Below are positions 17,311-25,560 of a stretch of 64,000 bases of DNA, piece by piece; within the stretch, counting starts at the first letter, position 1, and the number at the start of each line of letters is the position of its first letter. The translations under genes and the position numbers were made by a program. Source of the stretch: SAR116 cluster bacterium AG-337-N21 (GTDB taxonomy: Bacteria > Pseudomonadota > Alphaproteobacteria > Puniceispirillales > Marisalimonadaceae); contig QBZZ01000001.1 of NCBI GenBank assembly GCA_003282145.1, forward strand, positions 62,001 through 126,000, in the 5' to 3' direction. Below the pieces are notes generated by a model. It did no database searches, was not told the origin of the DNA, and saw only the letters and a program-made list of their open reading frames with translations.

Positions 17311-17539
17311 AATGAATTATCAAAATAAGAAATATTTGTGGAAAATAATTCAGTTAACTGAAGATTGTTTGATTAATAAATTACCTGATCACCCTCATCA
17401 TCCAAGTGGAAGAAATCCATATGCTCATGTGGCATTGAAAGTAAAAAATAATTTTGGATTAAGTTACAAGAATTTACCTGACGAAAAGTTTAATGATGTA
17501 ATAGAATATCTTGATTTAATTAAAAGGAATGAAGCTTAA
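17300..17539 (+). CDS. Small protein of unknown function, overlapping the end of dctM
   Basis: A 79-aa soluble, basic protein; I do not recognise it with confidence. The most distinctive stretch is LPDHPHHPSGRNPYAHVALK (about residues 29-48), followed by FGLSYKNLPDEKFNDVIEYL. The latter faintly recalls the C-terminal region of phage antirepressor-type DNA-binding proteins, a low-confidence resemblance. Its first ATG overlaps the dctM stop by 11 bases; a second ATG at 17312 gives 75 aa. Neither has a clear ribosome site, which fits translational coupling to dctM. No signal peptide or membrane helix. Confidence 0.6.
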   Translation: MFFEMNYQNKKYLWKIIQLTEDCLINKLPDHPHHPSGRNPYAHVALKVKNNFGLSYKNLPDEKFNDVIEYLDLIKRNEA

Positions 17540-17544
17540 GATAA

Positions 17545-17575
17545 TTGAAAGTTACAGAAAAGATTTAACTTTCAA
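17545..17575. terminator. Hairpin between convergent small-protein and reductase genes
   Basis: A 9-bp perfect stem (TTGAAAGTT at 17545-17553, complement at 17567-17575) with a 13-nt loop overlaps the last codons of the leftward reductase gene. There is no long T-run on either side, so it is only a possible terminator. Confidence 0.35.
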
Positions 17576-18562
17576 CAATAATTCTTCATTAATAGATCTA
17601 TATTGGTCTCCTAATCTATTTATATGCCTTCGTGATCCAGGAAGCCTAACACCATCAATTGATAATAATTTTTGAAAAAAATCATCGCAATGTTTTTCCC
17701 AATTAGAACCAGCTATAATTTCTGGATTTAAAGCCATTATAAATTCTCCTCCACTTGGTGGACCCCCATCATTATTGTCATTTTCTTGTGCTTCGTACGA
17801 AAAAACATCCCCCGTTAGACCAGCTGCAAATAATTCAACCATCATAGAAATTGCAGAGCCTTTATAACCTCCAAAAGGAAGTAAAACTCCTTTTAAAATT
17901 TCTTTTGGGTCATTTGAGGGTTCTCCATTTTCTCCAAGACCAACTCCGTCAGGCAAGTAATGACCATCCCTTGCTGCAATCATTACCTCACCTTTTGCCA
18001 TTGTTGCCGTTGCCATATCAAAGACAACTGGATCATTATTACTTCTTGGCCAAGCCATTGAAATAGGATTCGTTCCAAAAAAAGCTTCTTTAGCTCCAGC
18101 AGGAGCAACAGATGGCTTAAAAGCAGTACATGCAAAACCTACTAAATTTTGTTTAGCCAAATATTCTGTTTCTGGCCATAAAGCAGCAAAATGATAGCAC
18201 CCTTTTATACTTAAAACTGATATACCATTTTTTTTTGCAGCCTTTGCTAACATAGGTAAAGAGTATTCATGAGCAGTAGAAGCAAAACCGTTATTGGCAT
18301 CACATTTTAGTATTACTGGGGAAACATATTCTATTTTTGGTGAAGCCTGACCATTAACTTTACCTGACTGTAAAGAAGCTACGTAGCCCGGCAATCTAAA
18401 TAATCCATGAGAAACTGCACCATCTTCTTCTGCTTTAGCTATAGTTTTTGCAAGAGCATTAGCGTTTTCATCGTTGCATCCTTGTTTCTTTAATATATCA
18501 AAAACTAAAGCTTTTATTTCGCTAAGAGTGAGTTTTGTGTGTGTTTTTTTTTTATCATTCAT
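17552..18562 (-). CDS. Ldh-family NAD(P)H-dependent reductase, DpkA-like (piperideine/pyrroline-2-carboxylate reductase)
   Basis: A 336-aa member of the malate/L-lactate/ureidoglycolate dehydrogenase fold, which is not a Rossmann enzyme. His52 in AVSHGLFRLP is the expected catalytic His; the GTNPISMAWP and FDMATATMAKGEV blocks form the cofactor site, and GGYKGSAISMMVELFAAGLTG closes the fold. The best match I recall is the delta1-piperideine-2-carboxylate/delta1-pyrroline-2-carboxylate reductase branch used in D-lysine, pipecolate, proline or hydroxyproline catabolism, though malate- or sulfolactate-type activity is possible. It is divergent from TRAP operon C, whose ligand may be its substrate or precursor. 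Confidence 0.8.
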   Translation of the reverse strand: MNDKKKTHTKLTLSEIKALVFDILKKQGCNDENANALAKTIAKAEEDGAVSHGLFRLPGYVASLQSGKVNGQASPKIEYVSPVILKCDANNGFASTAHEYSLPMLAKAAKKNGISVLSIKGCYHFAALWPETEYLAKQNLVGFACTAFKPSVAPAGAKEAFFGTNPISMAWPRSNNDPVVFDMATATMAKGEVMIAARDGHYLPDGVGLGENGEPSNDPKEILKGVLLPFGGYKGSAISMMVELFAAGLTGDVFSYEAQENDNNDGGPPSGGEFIMALNPEIIAGSNWEKHCDDFFQKLLSIDGVRLPGSRRHINRLGDQYRSINEELLLKVKSFL

Positions 18563-18650
18563 AATTCGTTTACCTACTCAAATATTATTAAACGATTTTC
18601 AAAAAAGTTGTTTGTCTTAAATTATTTATTAATTTGTTAATTTTTTAAAA

Positions 18651-18678
18651 TTGACTATTACAGTATTATAGCTATACC
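18651..18678 (+). promoter_or_regulatory. Predicted promoter of TRAP operon C
   Basis: TTGACT (18651-18656), a 16-base spacer and TATACC (18673-18678) lie about 40 bases before dctP. The -10 is weak. The rest of the 152-base divergent gap shows only AT-rich sequence and the AGGGGA ribosome site. Confidence 0.4.
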
Positions 18679-18714
18679 TAATTATAGTAAATAATATTAT
18701 TCAGGGGAAAATTA

Positions 18715-19743
18715 ATGAAGTTTATTAAAAGAATTATTGCCGTTTCTTTAATGGTATTAATGTCCAATTTTTTGGCTAATCTCGTTCTTGCCAGTGTTGA
18801 TGGACCTAGTGTTTTTTGGAAATTCAGCTTATGGGGAAAAAGAAGAGCTTTTACTGAGGGTGCTGAAACACTATCAAAAAGACTAAGTGAAGAAACAAAT
18901 GGAAAATTTCAACTAAAAATTTTTTACGGTGGTCAATTATCAAAATCTAAAGAAAATTTAGATGGTCTAAAAGCTAATTCATTTGAGATGGCAGCTTTTT
19001 GTAACTTTTACCATCCAGGAAAAAATGCAGGTTTAATGGTTTTAACAATGCCTTTTTTACCAATGGGAGACTTTGATAAAGATGCTAAGATCCGACAAGC
19101 AGTTTATGATCATCCTATAGTTTCTGGACAATTAGCTAAATGGAACGCCATGTTGTATATGACTTCTAATCTGCCACAATATGAATTCCTAGGTAAAGGT
19201 AAAGTACCAACTAGCCTCTCAGATTTTAAAGGTATGAGAGTTAGAGCTGGAGGTGGTGTTGGTAAAGCAATGGAAAAACTTGGAGCTATAAGACAAACTG
19301 TTCCCGCAAGTGAAGTTTATACTTTAATTTCAAGAGGTGCAGTTGACGCAGTCTCTTTTCCATATACATATGCCCACGCTGCTTACAAAATACATGAAGT
19401 TGCAGAATGGTATACAGCAAACTTATCACCAGGTACATCTGACTGCCCATATGTTATAAATAAAACTTCATATGGAAAATTACCAAAACAATATCAAAAG
19501 CTTCTTCAAGACCTAAAACCTGATGCCTTAGCGTCTATGAAGGCTGCTTACAAGAAAGCTGACGACAAAAATTTACCAATGTTTAAATCAAAGCTTAAAG
19601 AGATAAAGTATGATGAAAAAACTTTATCTGAGTTTAGAAAAACAGCTGGTAAACCTGTATGGGATGCCTGGGTAGATGCGAATAAAGATAAATTTGATGC
19701 TCAAGCTCTTTTAGATTTAATATTTGAAACAGCTAACAAATAA
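18715..19743 (+). CDS. dctP: TRAP transporter substrate-binding protein (DctP family), system C
   Basis: A 342-aa periplasmic receptor with a signal peptide of about 26 residues ending LVLA before SVDGPS. The FKGMRVRAGGGVGKAMEKLG block holds the conserved ligand-binding Arg (MRVRAG), followed by VPASEVYTLISRGAVDAVSFP. It starts after AGGGGAAAATTA. An intrinsic-terminator-like hairpin directly follows the stop codon, so this gene is probably expressed more than the permease genes behind it. Ligand unknown; the divergent DpkA-like reductase hints at a cyclic imino or amino acid, which is inference. Confidence 0.9.
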   Translation: MKFIKRIIAVSLMVLMSNFLANLVLASVDGPSVFWKFSLWGKRRAFTEGAETLSKRLSEETNGKFQLKIFYGGQLSKSKENLDGLKANSFEMAAFCNFYHPGKNAGLMVLTMPFLPMGDFDKDAKIRQAVYDHPIVSGQLAKWNAMLYMTSNLPQYEFLGKGKVPTSLSDFKGMRVRAGGGVGKAMEKLGAIRQTVPASEVYTLISRGAVDAVSFPYTYAHAAYKIHEVAEWYTANLSPGTSDCPYVINKTSYGKLPKQYQKLLQDLKPDALASMKAAYKKADDKNLPMFKSKLKEIKYDEKTLSEFRKTAGKPVWDAWVDANKDKFDAQALLDLIFETANK

Positions 19744-19750
19744 CTTTTTT

Positions 19751-19789
19751 CATGCACTTCTAATTTAAGAAGTGCATGTTAATTTTTTT
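19751..19789 (+). terminator. Intrinsic terminator/attenuator between dctP and dctQ of system C
   Basis: An 11-bp perfect stem (CATGCACTTCT at 19751-19761, complement at 19768-19778) with a 6-nt loop is followed by TTAATTTTTTT. It lies inside an operon, between the binding-protein stop and the permease start. Partial read-through would give much more receptor than permease. Confidence 0.75.
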
Positions 19790-19795
19790 ATAATC

Positions 19796-20368
19796 ATGAA
19801 TTTGTTATCCAAACTAAATAAGTATTTATCAGTTATTGAAGATAACCTTATCAAAATTTCTGGTATTTCTTTATTCATAGTTATGATTTTAACTTCATTT
19901 CAAATACTATCACGTGTTGCTGGTTATCCTTGGCCAGGATATTTAGAGTTATCTGAATTATCAATTGCCATATTTGCATTTCTAGGTGTGGCTTATGCAC
20001 AAAGACTTGATACTCACATTAGAATGGAATTACTAGTTGGAAACATAAGTGGTAAACCTAAATGGCTACTTGAACTAATTTCAACTATTCTTTCACTTAC
20101 AGTTGTAGTAATTTTAATTTATTTTAGTTTATTATTTGCTATTGATGCTTATATAATTGGCGATACGACATATGATTATCTTTATCCCACTTGGCCCGCA
20201 AAAATATTAGTTCCTATCGCTTTTTTTATATGGGCTCTAAGACTTATTCTGGAAATATTTGGGTTTCTGAGAATGACGATTTATTCTGATGTTGAGCCAA
20301 TAGCTATTCCCATTATGAAAACCCCAGAAGAACTTGCTAACGAAGAAATTAGAGCAATTAAGGACTAG
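19796..20368 (+). CDS. dctQ: TRAP transporter small permease (DctQ), system C
   Basis: A 190-aa protein with four hydrophobic helices and the small-subunit pattern ISLFIVMILTSFQILSRVAG followed by PWPGYLELSELSIAIFAFLGVAYAQR. I start it at the ATG at 19796 (MNLLSKLNKY) because the only upstream in-frame ATG lies within the arm of the terminator hairpin. No strong ribosome site is visible. The C-terminal tail is acidic. It is followed after two bases by dctM. Confidence 0.87.
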   Translation: MNLLSKLNKYLSVIEDNLIKISGISLFIVMILTSFQILSRVAGYPWPGYLELSELSIAIFAFLGVAYAQRLDTHIRMELLVGNISGKPKWLLELISTILSLTVVVILIYFSLLFAIDAYIIGDTTYDYLYPTWPAKILVPIAFFIWALRLILEIFGFLRMTIYSDVEPIAIPIMKTPEELANEEIRAIKD

Positions 20369-20370
20369 GA

Positions 20371-21777
20371 ATGTTTGAAAAACTTTTATCTGGGCAACCA
20401 TCAGGGATATTTGGCATAGGATACGATGATCCAACTACGGTTGGCATAATATGCACTATTATTTTGTTGATTATGGTGATTTCAGGGGTAAGAGTCGTTT
20501 TTGCTGCAAGTATTGCAGGAATAATAGGCCTCGTAGAATTAATAGGTGTAGGACCAGCATTAGGTAATATTGGTGCAATTCCATACTCTAAATCTGTAAC
20601 TTTTGTTTTGGGTTTGTTGCCAATATTCATTTTAATAGGTTTTTTAGCTTATCAAGCTGGAATGACAAGGCAGCTATATGAAGCTGCAAAAGCATGGATT
20701 GGCTTTGTGCCGGGAGGTCTAGCAGTGGCTACAGTATTTGCTACAGCTGGTTTTGCTGCTGTATCGGGAGCTTCTACTGCTACAGCTGCTGTTTTTTCTA
20801 GAGTTGCAATTCCAGAGATGTTGAAAGAAGGTTATGACAAAAAATTAGCAGCTGGAGTTGTTGCTGCAGGAGGTACTCTTGCATCACTAATTCCTCCGTC
20901 TGCAATATTAATCATTTATGCAATTATTGTAGAAGAATCAGTTGGCGCACTTCTTTTAGCTGGTTTTTTGCCTGGAATTTTCTCCGCCATTGTTTATGGA
21001 GGAATAATAATAATTTGGGCAAAAATAAATCCTGATTTGGGTCCTCCAGGCAGAAGATATAATCTTAATGAAAAAATGAAGGCTTTACCTGGAATAATAC
21101 CTATTGCAATAGTCATTACTGTTATAATTAGTGCTATTTATGCTGGTTGGGCAACACCAACTGAAGCTGGGGCATTAGGAGCATTTGTTGTTTTAATAAT
21201 AGCTATAATGAGAGGGTTAAAACTTCAGGCTCTCAATTTTGCTTTAATTGAAACAGCTAAGCTAGTAGCAATGATATTTTCTATTATTTGGGGTGTATTG
21301 ATATTTGTAAGATTTCTTGGTTTTTCAGGTTTACCTGAAACATTTGCAAACTGGATTATTTCTCTACCATTTGATCCTTACACTGTTCTAATTTTAATTT
21401 TACTGGGATATGTCATACTTGGAATGTTTATAGACGCTATAGGTCTGTTGTTACTTACTTTGCCTGTTGTTTACCCAGCTATAATTCTTCTAAATGGTGG
21501 ACCAGATGTTACAGCTGATCAAAGTCCTTTTGGAATGACATTTAATCAAGTAAGTGTCTGGTTTGGCATTATTGTAGTGAAAATGGCTGAGGTATGTCTT
21601 ATAACACCACCTATTGGACTTAATTGTTTTGTAGTTGCAGGAGTTAGAAAAGACATTCCTGTTACAGACGTATTCAAAGGCGTAACTCTATTTTTTATAG
21701 CAGATATTTTGACAATTCTTGTTTTGATAATGTTTCCTCAAATCATTACATGGTTACCTGATTTAATGATGTCATAA
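20371..21777 (+). CDS. dctM: TRAP transporter large permease (DctM), system C
   Basis: A 468-aa polytopic protein, slightly longer than the system B version. Landmarks: FVLGLLPIFILIGFLAYQAG, GASTATAAVFSRVAIPEML, LASLIPPSAILIIYAIIVEES, GWATPTEAGALGAFVV and MAEVCLITPPIGLNCFVV. It is the transport subunit paired with the DctQ encoded two bases upstream. The gene converges on soxG with only two bases between stops and no hairpin, so antisense read-through is possible. Confidence 0.92.
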   Translation: MFEKLLSGQPSGIFGIGYDDPTTVGIICTIILLIMVISGVRVVFAASIAGIIGLVELIGVGPALGNIGAIPYSKSVTFVLGLLPIFILIGFLAYQAGMTRQLYEAAKAWIGFVPGGLAVATVFATAGFAAVSGASTATAAVFSRVAIPEMLKEGYDKKLAAGVVAAGGTLASLIPPSAILIIYAIIVEESVGALLLAGFLPGIFSAIVYGGIIIIWAKINPDLGPPGRRYNLNEKMKALPGIIPIAIVITVIISAIYAGWATPTEAGALGAFVVLIIAIMRGLKLQALNFALIETAKLVAMIFSIIWGVLIFVRFLGFSGLPETFANWIISLPFDPYTVLILILLGYVILGMFIDAIGLLLLTLPVVYPAIILLNGGPDVTADQSPFGMTFNQVSVWFGIIVVKMAEVCLITPPIGLNCFVVAGVRKDIPVTDVFKGVTLFFIADILTILVLIMFPQIITWLPDLMMS

Positions 21778-21779
21778 AT

Positions 21780-22346
21780 TTAGTTAATTAACTCAGCTAA
21801 ACTTACTAATCTTGATTTCATGTTTTCATGGTATGAAATTGGACAAATTATAATATATTTGTAAAATTGACTTTCACATAAAACGAAACAATTAATTTTA
21901 TTTATCGAAGCTCTGATTGCTTTTGCTTGAATAAATTCATCTAAATTAACACTTATTAATTTCTCAAAAATTGATTTGCTTGTTTTACCCTTTATTTGAA
22001 TTGATATCCATCCACCAGTTTGATCTGTAATAGATGCTGTGGAACTAAAAACAGAGTTTAAATCTTTTGGATTGACATCTCCTACTATAAAAAAACTATT
22101 TGTTCTAACCCAGAAGGACATATATCTTTTATTAAAACGTAACTCAGAGATTTTTGGTGGTTCAAATAAAAAATAATTTTTGAATAAAGTTTTAAATTTT
22201 TTTGGCTCTTCTCTATTTTGGTTTAAGGAAACAATATTTTTAGAGTTATCTATAGTAATCTGTAAATCATTTTTAGAGAATATACTTTTAGATTTAAAAT
22301 TTATTGGTTCAAGCAGTTGTTTGTTATTCACGTAATCTATCTCCAT
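21780..22346 (-). CDS. soxG: Sarcosine oxidase gamma subunit
   Basis: A 188-aa protein, last gene of soxBDAG. It has the weakly conserved gamma-subunit fold, with FWVRTNSFFIVGDVN, VFSSTASITDQTGGWISIQIKG (GcvT-like strand pattern) and SVNLDEFIQAKAIRASINKINCFVL. It completes the heterotetrameric enzyme that oxidatively demethylates sarcosine to glycine. I favour the ATG at 22346 (MEIDYV), which overlaps soxA by 23 bases; a GTG at 22331 with GGAG nine bases upstream is an equally good start, and a longer form from 22382 is less likely. Subunit identity rests mostly on operon position and length. Confidence 0.85.
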   Translation of the reverse strand: MEIDYVNNKQLLEPINFKSKSIFSKNDLQITIDNSKNIVSLNQNREEPKKFKTLFKNYFLFEPPKISELRFNKRYMSFWVRTNSFFIVGDVNPKDLNSVFSSTASITDQTGGWISIQIKGKTSKSIFEKLISVNLDEFIQAKAIRASINKINCFVLCESQFYKYIIICPISYHENMKSRLVSLAELIN

Positions 22347-25266
22347 TGGGATCAACAAAAATAGGATTACATACTTCTGCAATAACTTCTGTTTTTAAAA
22401 TAGGATTACTTGCTTTTAAGTAATCTCCGTGTCGACTATTTCCATTTTTTAAAAAACCAAGTGCAATGCTACTTTTTAAAGTAGGTGAATAACAAGATGA
22501 AGTAATGTAACCTAAATCATTTATAGGAGTGATTGTATCACTTGAATTGAATAAATGAGAACCAGATACTAGTTGATGGTTAGCTTTTATGGGTTTTAAG
22601 CCCACTAACCGCAAACCATCTAAAGTATTCAAGCCTTCTCTTTTTGATAGAACCATGCCAATGCTATCCTTTTTATTGGATACCATTTTGCCCATATTTA
22701 AATTTTGAGCAGAGATTGTGCCATTTAATTCTGCTCCAGCAGGATGTCCTTTTTCAATTCTCATAACTCCAAGTGCTTCTGTACCGTAAGGAATTATATT
22801 TTCATCTTTTCCTATTTCCATAAGATAAGACACTAATGATGATGCATATTGTGTTGGGATAGATAACTCATATGCTAATTCACCTGAAAATGAAATTCTA
22901 AATAGCCTTGCTAAAACACCTCCACAAATTGTTATTTCTTTACAAGCCATAAAAGGGAAATTTTTGTTAGAAACATCAAATTGCTTATCTACTATTTTAG
23001 AAATTATTTTTCTGGATTTTGGACCTGCAATTGCTATTTGTGCCCAAGCATCTGTTGTTGAAATTAGATGGACGTCCATCTCTGGCCACAGACATTGATG
23101 GCAAAATTCTAGGTGTCTATACACACTTTCTGCATTGACAGTTGTAGTTGTCATGATGAAATGATTTTCACTCATTCTAGCTGTTGTTCCATCATCCATA
23201 ACAATACCGTCTTCTCTAAGCATTAAGCCATATCTAACTCTACCAACTGGTAATTTTGCAAATCCATTACAGTAGACTTTATTTATAAATTCTAGGGCAT
23301 CCTTTCCTTGAATATCAATTTTTCCCAAGGTTGAAACATCACAAAATCCAACTGAATTTCTGACAGAATTGACCTCTCGATCAACACTCATTCTCCAATG
23401 ATATTCATTTTTTTGAGAATACCATTCAGCTCTTAGCCATAATCCTGTTTCTGTAAAACTAGCGCCATTATCTCTAGCCCAATTATGAGTTGGAGTTAAT
23501 CTTGTTGGCTTAAAATTTTTACCAATTGACGAACCAACTAAAGCCTCTATGGATAATGGAATGTAAGGTGGTCTAAATATCGTAGTTCCTACATCTGGTA
23601 TAGACTTATTTGATAAGGAGGCTAATATTGCTAACCCAGTAACATTAGATGTTTTACCTTGATCTGTCCCCATTCCTAAAGTTGTGTATCTCTTTAAATG
23701 CTCCACTGATCTAAAATTTTCAGCATAAGCCATTTCAATATCTTTAACAGTCACGTCATTTTGTAAATCTACCCATTTTCTTTGAGAACCAATCTTTACA
23801 AACCAAAAAGGATCTATTTCAAAAGATTGCTCTTTAATTTTTGGGAGGCTATATTTTTTGGGTTTCATCTTTAAATCTAAAAGTATTTCCAATACTTGTT
23901 TTTCAGCGTCTAGGATACATTCATTTAATGAAAACTTTCCATTTGCTGAACCTGCAGCTTTTAAATGTGTTGAGACATTCGTTTTACCAGCAACAAATGC
24001 ATATATTTTTTCATTCCATTCAGGTCTTACCCCAGTATGACAACTTAAATGAATATTTGGGTTCCAACCTCCTGAAATACCAAGATAGTCACATTTTAAA
24101 TGTCTAAGTTCTCCTTCTTTATTAACTATATCAACACCTTTAAGATATAACTTGCCTTTAGCATTGACTACTTGAGAGCTTTTAAAAACTTTAATTTTAG
24201 GATCAAAAATTCTAGGATTATCTCTTGTATCAACAACACCAATTAATTTTATTCCATTCGAAATTAAGTCCAAAGCCGTTAAATAAGTATCGTCATTATT
24301 AGTAAATAATAAAACATTATCAAAATTATTTACGCTCCATCTATTTAAATAACTACGAATCGAAGCTGACAACATAATTCCTGGTAAATCATTATTTTGA
24401 AAAGGAATTAGCCTTTCAAGTGAACCTGAACAGAGCAAAGCTTTCTTAGACATTATTTTCCAAAATATTTGTTCTATTTTACTTTCTTTTAATTTTTGGA
24501 TTGCTCCAAAGACACCATGATCAAACATCCCTATAACTGAGGTATTTTCTATACATCTAACGTTTGATAGTTTTCTAATTTCTTTTAAAATAGATTGAAC
24601 CCACGCTTGTGGTGACATATTTGAAATTTTGAAAATTTCATTGTTGAGACTACCACCAAAGACATAATCTTCTTCAACTATTATAACTTTAATTCCGGAC
24701 AAACCTGCAATATAAGCAGAAATTAGTCCTGAGGGACCTGAGCCAATAATCAGAAGATCGCAATATAAAAAACCTTTTTCTGAATTTGTATTATTTTTAT
24801 TTTTTGATAACTTTCCTAAGCCAGCAGCTTTTCTAATGACTGGCTCATAGACCTTTTCCCAAAAAAAAGACGGCCACATGAAGGTTTTATAATAGAACCC
24901 AGCACCAATAAATTTTGAAAATTTATCATTTATTGACATAAGATCGTATTTCAAGGAAGGCCAGCAATTTTGACTTTTAGCTACTAATCCTTCATATAAT
25001 TCTACTGTAGTAGCTTTACTATTGGGTTCATTATAATCATCATGTATAATTTCAACTAAGGCATTTGGTTCATGAGAACCCGATGTAAAAATTCCCCTTG
25101 GTCTGTGATACTTAAATGATCTAGCAATTAATTTAACATCATTTGCTAATAGAGCTGATGCTAGGGTATCTCCTTGAAAACCTTCGTATTTTTTCCCATT
25201 AAATACAAAACTTAATTTTTTATTTATATTGATCAGACTAGATTTAGTTCTTGCTGGTCTAGTCAT
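22324..25266 (-). CDS. soxA: Sarcosine oxidase alpha subunit
   Basis: The 980-aa length is typical. N-terminal ferredoxin-like region (about 10-95; FQGDTLASALLANDV, YHRPRGIFTSGSHEPNALVEI). A FAD/NAD-binding region begins at LLIIGSGPSGLISAYIAG (about 172-189). The C-terminal half (about 590-970) is a GcvT-like folate-binding domain (SVGFCDVSTLGKIDIQG, PYGTEALGVMRIEKGHPAGAEL). Tetrahydrofolate takes the methyl group as 5,10-methylene-THF. Its ATG overlaps the soxD stop by eight bases, indicating coupled translation. Confidence 0.95.
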   Translation of the reverse strand: MTRPARTKSSLININKKLSFVFNGKKYEGFQGDTLASALLANDVKLIARSFKYHRPRGIFTSGSHEPNALVEIIHDDYNEPNSKATTVELYEGLVAKSQNCWPSLKYDLMSINDKFSKFIGAGFYYKTFMWPSFFWEKVYEPVIRKAAGLGKLSKNKNNTNSEKGFLYCDLLIIGSGPSGLISAYIAGLSGIKVIIVEEDYVFGGSLNNEIFKISNMSPQAWVQSILKEIRKLSNVRCIENTSVIGMFDHGVFGAIQKLKESKIEQIFWKIMSKKALLCSGSLERLIPFQNNDLPGIMLSASIRSYLNRWSVNNFDNVLLFTNNDDTYLTALDLISNGIKLIGVVDTRDNPRIFDPKIKVFKSSQVVNAKGKLYLKGVDIVNKEGELRHLKCDYLGISGGWNPNIHLSCHTGVRPEWNEKIYAFVAGKTNVSTHLKAAGSANGKFSLNECILDAEKQVLEILLDLKMKPKKYSLPKIKEQSFEIDPFWFVKIGSQRKWVDLQNDVTVKDIEMAYAENFRSVEHLKRYTTLGMGTDQGKTSNVTGLAILASLSNKSIPDVGTTIFRPPYIPLSIEALVGSSIGKNFKPTRLTPTHNWARDNGASFTETGLWLRAEWYSQKNEYHWRMSVDREVNSVRNSVGFCDVSTLGKIDIQGKDALEFINKVYCNGFAKLPVGRVRYGLMLREDGIVMDDGTTARMSENHFIMTTTTVNAESVYRHLEFCHQCLWPEMDVHLISTTDAWAQIAIAGPKSRKIISKIVDKQFDVSNKNFPFMACKEITICGGVLARLFRISFSGELAYELSIPTQYASSLVSYLMEIGKDENIIPYGTEALGVMRIEKGHPAGAELNGTISAQNLNMGKMVSNKKDSIGMVLSKREGLNTLDGLRLVGLKPIKANHQLVSGSHLFNSSDTITPINDLGYITSSCYSPTLKSSIALGFLKNGNSRHGDYLKASNPILKTEVIAEVCNPIFVDPNGDRLRE

Positions 25267-25549
25267 TAGACTTTCCCATATTTTTTTTAAATTCAGTAGC
25301 TAATTCAACTTTAAAAATTTCGTGAGTTACAGTATTTCTTGAAATCACAAGCCAACTTCTATCTCCTTGTTGATGAAACCAAAGTTCTTTATGCATACCG
25401 GCAACATTTTCTCTTAGATATAGGTATTTGTAAAAATTATCCTCTGATTTTTTTCCATCCCAGTTAGGTCTGTTCAATAGTGACGCATCACCCAAATAGA
25501 TGAATTCACTAGCATCTCTTGGACCTAATAATGGGTGATCAATAATCAT
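25259..25549 (-). CDS. soxD: Sarcosine oxidase delta subunit with degenerate zinc site
   Basis: The 96-aa protein has normal length and position. Family residues are clear: LLGPRDASEFIYLGDASLLNRP, then NVAGMHKELWFHQQGDRSWLVISRNTVTHEI. The known delta subunit binds zinc through a CPxCG pair and a later H...C pair. Here the first reads DHPLLGPR (His and Leu in place of Cys) and the second reads HQQGDRSW (Asp in place of Cys), so only the His survives and no Cys is present in either motif. The fold may be stabilised otherwise. It lies 11 bases after soxB and overlaps soxA. Confidence 0.9.
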   Translation of the reverse strand: MIIDHPLLGPRDASEFIYLGDASLLNRPNWDGKKSEDNFYKYLYLRENVAGMHKELWFHQQGDRSWLVISRNTVTHEIFKVELATEFKKNMGKSND

Positions 25550-25560
25550 TAATTTCTACT

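Noticed and set aside
19772-19795. Eight-codon longer dctQ start (MHVNFFII)
   Set aside because: That ATG lies in the right arm of the terminator hairpin and has no ribosome site.
21772-21795. Palindrome AGTTAATTAACT between dctM and soxG as a terminator
   Set aside because: It is short, purely AT-rich except the ends, and has no loop or T-run.
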